This document shows positions 60,948 through 64,000 of a DNA stretch of 64,000 bases, piece after piece. Within the stretch, counting starts at the first letter, position 1. Each line of letters opens with the position of its first letter. Source of the DNA: JAIBJN01 sp963839745 (GTDB lineage Bacteria; Actinomycetota; Thermoleophilia; Gaiellales; Gaiellaceae); the NCBI GenBank assembly GCA_963839745.1, contig CAWIWC010000007.1, positions 1-64,000 of the forward strand, read 5' to 3'. Position numbers and translations under genes: made by a program. The notes beneath the pieces are model-generated. The model saw only the letters and a program-made list of their open reading frames with translations. It was not told the DNA's origin and made no database searches.

Positions 60948-62390
60948 TCAGCTCCAGGCCCTCTTCCCGCTCTTCTGAAGCGCGTCCCAGGCCTCCGGGA
61001 AGGCAGCTCGGGCCTCCCGGCGCCGGATGCGCTCGCGCTCGATCAGCCTGCCCGCGGCGAGATGGGCCTGCGGGCTTCCCGTCCGGCCCAGGAGGCCTCG
61101 TATCCGCTCCTCGGCGACCACGGCATCCTGATGCTCGCCGATCACGTCCTGAAAACGTTTCGCGTCCTCCACGAATCTCCGCGCCGGCTTGCCGACCGCT
61201 CCCTCGGCCAGCTCGGCTGCGTAGCGCGCGCGCTTCCCGCGGATCCGCACGGCATGGAGCTCGTCGTCGGTCGGGTCGGGCGGCAGCGCCTTCACGGCCT
61301 TGCGGAGCTTGCGGAACTCGGCCGCCGCGATCTCCGCCAGCGAGATGTCGGCCTCGCGGGCACGCGGCGCCGCGGCGGCCGCCTCGAGGCGGCCGAGGAG
61401 CTCGTTGTACCGCGTCTCCGACATCGCCTCGAGCATCGCCGTGCGTGCCTGGTCGCGCTCTTCGTCCAAGAGCTGGAGGAACCGTCCGGCGGCCCGGCGC
61501 TCGCCCGGCTCCAGTCCGTCGATCTCCTCACGCAGCCGCTTCATGAGGACGTCGAGGTCGCGGACCGGCCCGAGCGCGGACCCCAGCCAGGACAGCTCGG
61601 CGCGCAGGGGCTCGCTCCATTCGGGGTCGAGGAGGTCGCGGGCGGCCCGGAGGATCGCTCGGAGGCGTCGCGTCGCGACGCGGAGCTGGTGGAGCTCCTC
61701 CGGGTCCTCGCCGAAGCGCGTCCCGGGATCGTGCGCGAGCAGCTCGGCGACCTGGCGCGCCAGGGCGATCCGGACGTGGTCGAGCGCGGGCGCCCAACGC
61801 GGAGGCGGCGCCGGATCGGCCGGGAAGAAGCCCATGGCCCGGAAGGCCTTCGGCCGCCCGTCGGTCGGCGTCGCGCCGGCGTCCTCGAGCGCGCGCCCGA
61901 GACCCGGGAGGGCGTCGGCGCCCCCGTCGAGCGCCTCGACCTCGACCTCGACAAACGACTCGCGGACACGGCGCCCGTCGAGAACCGCGAAGCGGTCGAC
62001 GGTCACGTCGGCGACCGGGCGCCCGTTCTCGTGCGCGCGAATCCCCGTTCGCCGGGTGCGCAGGACGGCGGCGCGCTCGAGCCCTCGCCCTCGGAGGACG
62101 CCGACGAGGAGGTCGGCGAGGTTCGCGGGCGGGGCGGTCGACCCGCCGGGCGACTCGAGCTCGAGCCGCTCTCCCTTGCCTGGGAGCTTGAGCTGCCAGA
62201 CGCCGCGCCGGTTCTCGACCCGGCGGCGGAGCGTCACGCCTGCGCGGGCAAGAGCCCGGTCGGGCGTGTCGAAGTACGTCGACGTGAGCGTTCGCGGCTC
62301 GAGCGGCTCGCCCGCGAGCTCGGGCAGGGAGAAACCTGCAGGAATCGACAGCTTCAGCTCGCGCTCGCGGGTCAAACGAGGCCGTGCCAC
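60948..62390 (-). CDS. CYTH-CHAD domain protein
   Basis: A 480-residue protein from GTG 62390. The N-terminal CYTH domain begins RERELKLSIPAGF (the E-x-E-x-K type motif) and continues with STYFDTPDRALARAGVTLRRR. From about residue 225 the CHAD domain shows LHQLRVATRRLRAILRAARDLLD and DELHAVRIRGKRARYAAELAEG, both with conserved His and Arg/Lys. CYTH domains hydrolyse triphosphates or polyphosphate; CHAD domains bind polyphosphate. Its place near ppk and ppx supports a polyphosphate role. It diverges from the second response regulator across a PHO box. Confidence 0.9.
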   Translation of the reverse strand: MARPRLTRERELKLSIPAGFSLPELAGEPLEPRTLTSTYFDTPDRALARAGVTLRRRVENRRGVWQLKLPGKGERLELESPGGSTAPPANLADLLVGVLRGRGLERAAVLRTRRTGIRAHENGRPVADVTVDRFAVLDGRRVRESFVEVEVEALDGGADALPGLGRALEDAGATPTDGRPKAFRAMGFFPADPAPPPRWAPALDHVRIALARQVAELLAHDPGTRFGEDPEELHQLRVATRRLRAILRAARDLLDPEWSEPLRAELSWLGSALGPVRDLDVLMKRLREEIDGLEPGERRAAGRFLQLLDEERDQARTAMLEAMSETRYNELLGRLEAAAAAPRAREADISLAEIAAAEFRKLRKAVKALPPDPTDDELHAVRIRGKRARYAAELAEGAVGKPARRFVEDAKRFQDVIGEHQDAVVAEERIRGLLGRTGSPQAHLAAGRLIERERIRRREARAAFPEAWDALQKSGKRAWS

Positions 62391-62438
62391 CGTCGGATCC
62401 TAGCGCCGAAAAGAGTGTGGATAGCCGTATTCCCGGGC

Positions 62439-62456
62439 ATTCACCTGTTTGTCACC
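62439..62456 (+). promoter_or_regulatory. PHO box upstream of the second response regulator
   Basis: ATTCACC (62439-62445) and TGTCACC (62450-62456) are exactly 11 bases apart and point towards the regulator at 62470, only 13 bases further. The layout resembles the box before the metallophosphoesterase and implies a leaderless or nearly leaderless message. Confidence 0.72.
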
Positions 62457-62469
62457 ATTTGAGTCCGCA

Positions 62470-62827
62470 ATGGCAAATCGAGTCATCATCGTCGACGACC
62501 ATCCCAGCTTCCGCGCTACGGCGAAGGAGCTGCTCGTCGCCGAGGGATTCGAGGTCGTCGGCGAGGCCGCGGACGGACGATCTGCCTTCGAGGCGATCAT
62601 GGAGCTGAAGCCCGACCTCGTCCTGCTGGACGTCCAGCTGCCCGACACCGACGGGTTCAAGCATCGCCACCGAGCTCTGCAAGCACAACGGGAGCGGCCC
62701 GATTGTCGTCCTCACGTCGAGTCGCGACGCTGCCGACTTCGGCCCGCTCGTGGGCCAGTGCGGCGCCTCAGCTTTCGTGCCCAAGGCCGAGCTGACCGGC
62801 GCTGCGCTTCGCGCTGTGCTTCGATAG
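62470..62827 (+). CDS. Single-domain response regulator, frameshift near 62,660
   Basis: About 118 residues. VIIVDDHPSFRATAKELLVAEGFEVVGEA has the acidic pair, and Asp54 in LVLLDVQLPDTDGF is the phosphorylation site. One extra base near 62,660 (TTC-A-AGC) breaks the frame; SIATELCKHNGSGPIVVLTSS and CGASAFVPKAELTGAALRAVL continue, with the conserved Ser/Thr and Lys. There is no DNA-binding domain: the protein ends at TAG 62827. It would work as a stand-alone receiver for the kinase that starts five bases later. Confidence 0.82.
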
Positions 62828-62831
62828 TCAC

Positions 62832-64000
62832 ATGCGACGACTGACGGTGGCCGGCGTTGTCGGCCTCGGGCTCCTGCTCTCCGCCGGCGCCTTGGCGCTC
62901 GTGCTTGCGAGCGACCACGAGGAAGACCCGATCTTCAGGGCCACGGCGTACCTGATCATGGCCTGGTCGTTCATCGGCGCGGGCATCGTCGCGTGGATGC
63001 GTCGTCCGGACAATCAGTTCGGGCAGCTCATGACCGCCGTCGGGATGACGGTCTTCCTCGGCGCGCTGGGAGCCGCCAACGACTCGATCCCGTTCACGCT
63101 CGGCTACACGTTCGGCGGCATCTTCATCGCCGTCTTCATCCACGCGCTGCTCGCCTTCCCGCGCGGGTACCTGGAAACGAGGCTCGTCTACGGGATCGTC
63201 ACGACGGCGTACCTGATCCTGACCGTGGGCTCGCTGCTGACGGCCTTCTTCGACGACGTTGCGGACGACTGTGCACAGTGCCCGGCGAACGCCTTCCTGC
63301 TCGTGGACTCCCCGACGGCGGTGGCGGCCATCAACGCGGTGCTCATCGTCGTCGGGCTGCCGGCGCTGGCCGCATCGCTCTTCGTCTTCTGGCGCCGCTG
63401 GCACGCGGCGTCGCGTCCGATCCGGCGCATCCTCGCGCCCGTGTATCTCACGGCCGGCGTCACGCTCGCCTTGCTCGGGCTCACCCTGGTCGTTGCGTCG
63501 ATCTCGGAGGACGCGGGCGTCGTCGCCTTCTGGATCGTCATCTTCAGCTTCGCCTCCGTCCCGTTCGCGTTCATCCTGGGTCTGCTGAGCGGCAGGCTCG
63601 CGCGCGCCGGCGTGGGCCAGCTCGTGCTCGACCTCGGCAAGCCTCATGCCCCCGGTGAGCTGCGCGACGCGCTGGCCCGCGCGCTCGGCGACCCCACGCT
63701 GCGACTCGCGTACTGGATCCCCGAGACGCGATCCTTCGCCGACCTCGACGGAAACCCGATCGAACTGCCGGAGCCGAACGGGGAAGAGTTGGTGACGATG
63801 GTGGAGCGGGAGGGGCGCACGGTGGCCGCGCTCATCCACCATCGCTCGCTCGAGGAGGATCCGCTGCTCGTCGAGTCGGCGGCCGCGACAGCCGCGCTCG
63901 CGCTCGAGAGCGAGCGGCGCCACGCGGCGCTCGCCAAGGCCCAGGCGCGCAACCGCGCCCTCCTGGACGCGGTCCCCGACCTCATGTTCCGCATGACGCG
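62832..64000 (+). CDS. Membrane sensor kinase with PAS domain, N-terminal part (partial)
   Basis: ATG 62832; 389 codons are present and the gene runs out of the window. Seven or eight hydrophobic segments span residues 5-260 (VVGLGLLLSAGALALVLA, YLIMAWSFIGAGIVAW, TFGGIFIAVFIHALLAF and others). Next comes a soluble part (LGKPHAPGELRDALARALGDPTLRLAYWIP, then AALALESERRHAALAKAQAR helix) and the start of a PAS domain (ALLDAVPDLMFRM). The layout is typical of multi-pass histidine kinases of NarL-type systems; the kinase domain itself lies beyond the window. Coupled to the receiver upstream. Confidence 0.78.
   Translation, partial: MRRLTVAGVVGLGLLLSAGALALVLASDHEEDPIFRATAYLIMAWSFIGAGIVAWMRRPDNQFGQLMTAVGMTVFLGALGAANDSIPFTLGYTFGGIFIAVFIHALLAFPRGYLETRLVYGIVTTAYLILTVGSLLTAFFDDVADDCAQCPANAFLLVDSPTAVAAINAVLIVVGLPALAASLFVFWRRWHAASRPIRRILAPVYLTAGVTLALLGLTLVVASISEDAGVVAFWIVIFSFASVPFAFILGLLSGRLARAGVGQLVLDLGKPHAPGELRDALARALGDPTLRLAYWIPETRSFADLDGNPIELPEPNGEELVTMVEREGRTVAALIHHRSLEEDPLLVESAAATAALALESERRHAALAKAQARNRALLDAVPDLMFRMT

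Overview
Overall character. The window is about 70% GC, uses many GTG starts, and packs genes into operons with 4-base stop/start overlaps (ATGA, GTGA and, apparently, CTGA). Several promoters sit so close to the start codon that the transcripts look leaderless. The gene content (ClpS next to DUF2017, an argCJBDRGH cluster, a TrpR-like protein heading the his operon, a cysteine-rich leader peptide before sulfite reductase, Streptomyces-type PHO boxes) points to an actinobacterium. I infer a deep-branching soil lineage such as Thermoleophilia (Gaiellales or Solirubrobacterales), but the class is not proven by anything seen here. There are no rRNA or tRNA genes, CRISPR arrays, transposases or phage genes.

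Layout. 0-9.4 kb: a mixed region with the end of a LuxR-type regulator, a DUF1579 protein, a VOC protein, an MMPL exporter, a beta-lactamase-fold hydrolase, an acyl-CoA dehydrogenase, a secreted trypsin-like protease, an FMN-binding protein, a secreted protein of unknown function, and DUF2017-clpS. 9.4-20.2 kb: carBA diverging from argCJBDRGH around a promoter with two ARG-box-like sites. Here reading frames break about every 40-90 bases where I checked, almost always by one extra base, which looks like uncorrected sequencing error rather than gene decay. 20.2-27.2 kb: lysA, a long imperfect palindrome, a Cys leader peptide, then sulfite reductase, APS reductase, an unknown gene and two siroheme genes. 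A SAM-I riboswitch controls the convergent threonine synthase. 27.3-33.7 kb: histidine biosynthesis (hisR-G-D-CB-H-F-IE on the minus strand, hisA divergent), with a TrpR-like operator between hisR and hisA and hisC joined in frame to hisB. 33.7-40.1 kb: an ATP-grasp ligase, DUF3830, a second MMPL exporter and a copper ATPase with a CsoR-type operator.

Phosphate and polyphosphate island, 40.1-64 kb. It contains pstSCAB-phoU, a PhoR-like kinase and PhoP-like regulator, PhoX phosphatase, a metallophosphoesterase, a CBS protein, PHP phosphoesterases, polyphosphate kinase, exopolyphosphatase, a PRC-barrel-like protein, a CYTH-CHAD protein, a Nudix/SixA pair and a second two-component system. Seven clear sites, and an eighth weak one, consist of TTCACC-like repeats spaced exactly 11 bases apart, in the direction of the gene they precede. 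I infer that one PhoP-type regulator connects phosphate uptake, phosphatases, polyphosphate synthesis and the second response regulator.

Quality. Single-base frame breaks also occur outside the car-arg tract (VOC, both MMPL genes, acyl-CoA dehydrogenase, DUF2017, quinone oxidoreductase, kelch-like protein, second response regulator). Claims that depend on one base, such as the hisC-hisB fusion, should be read with that in mind.
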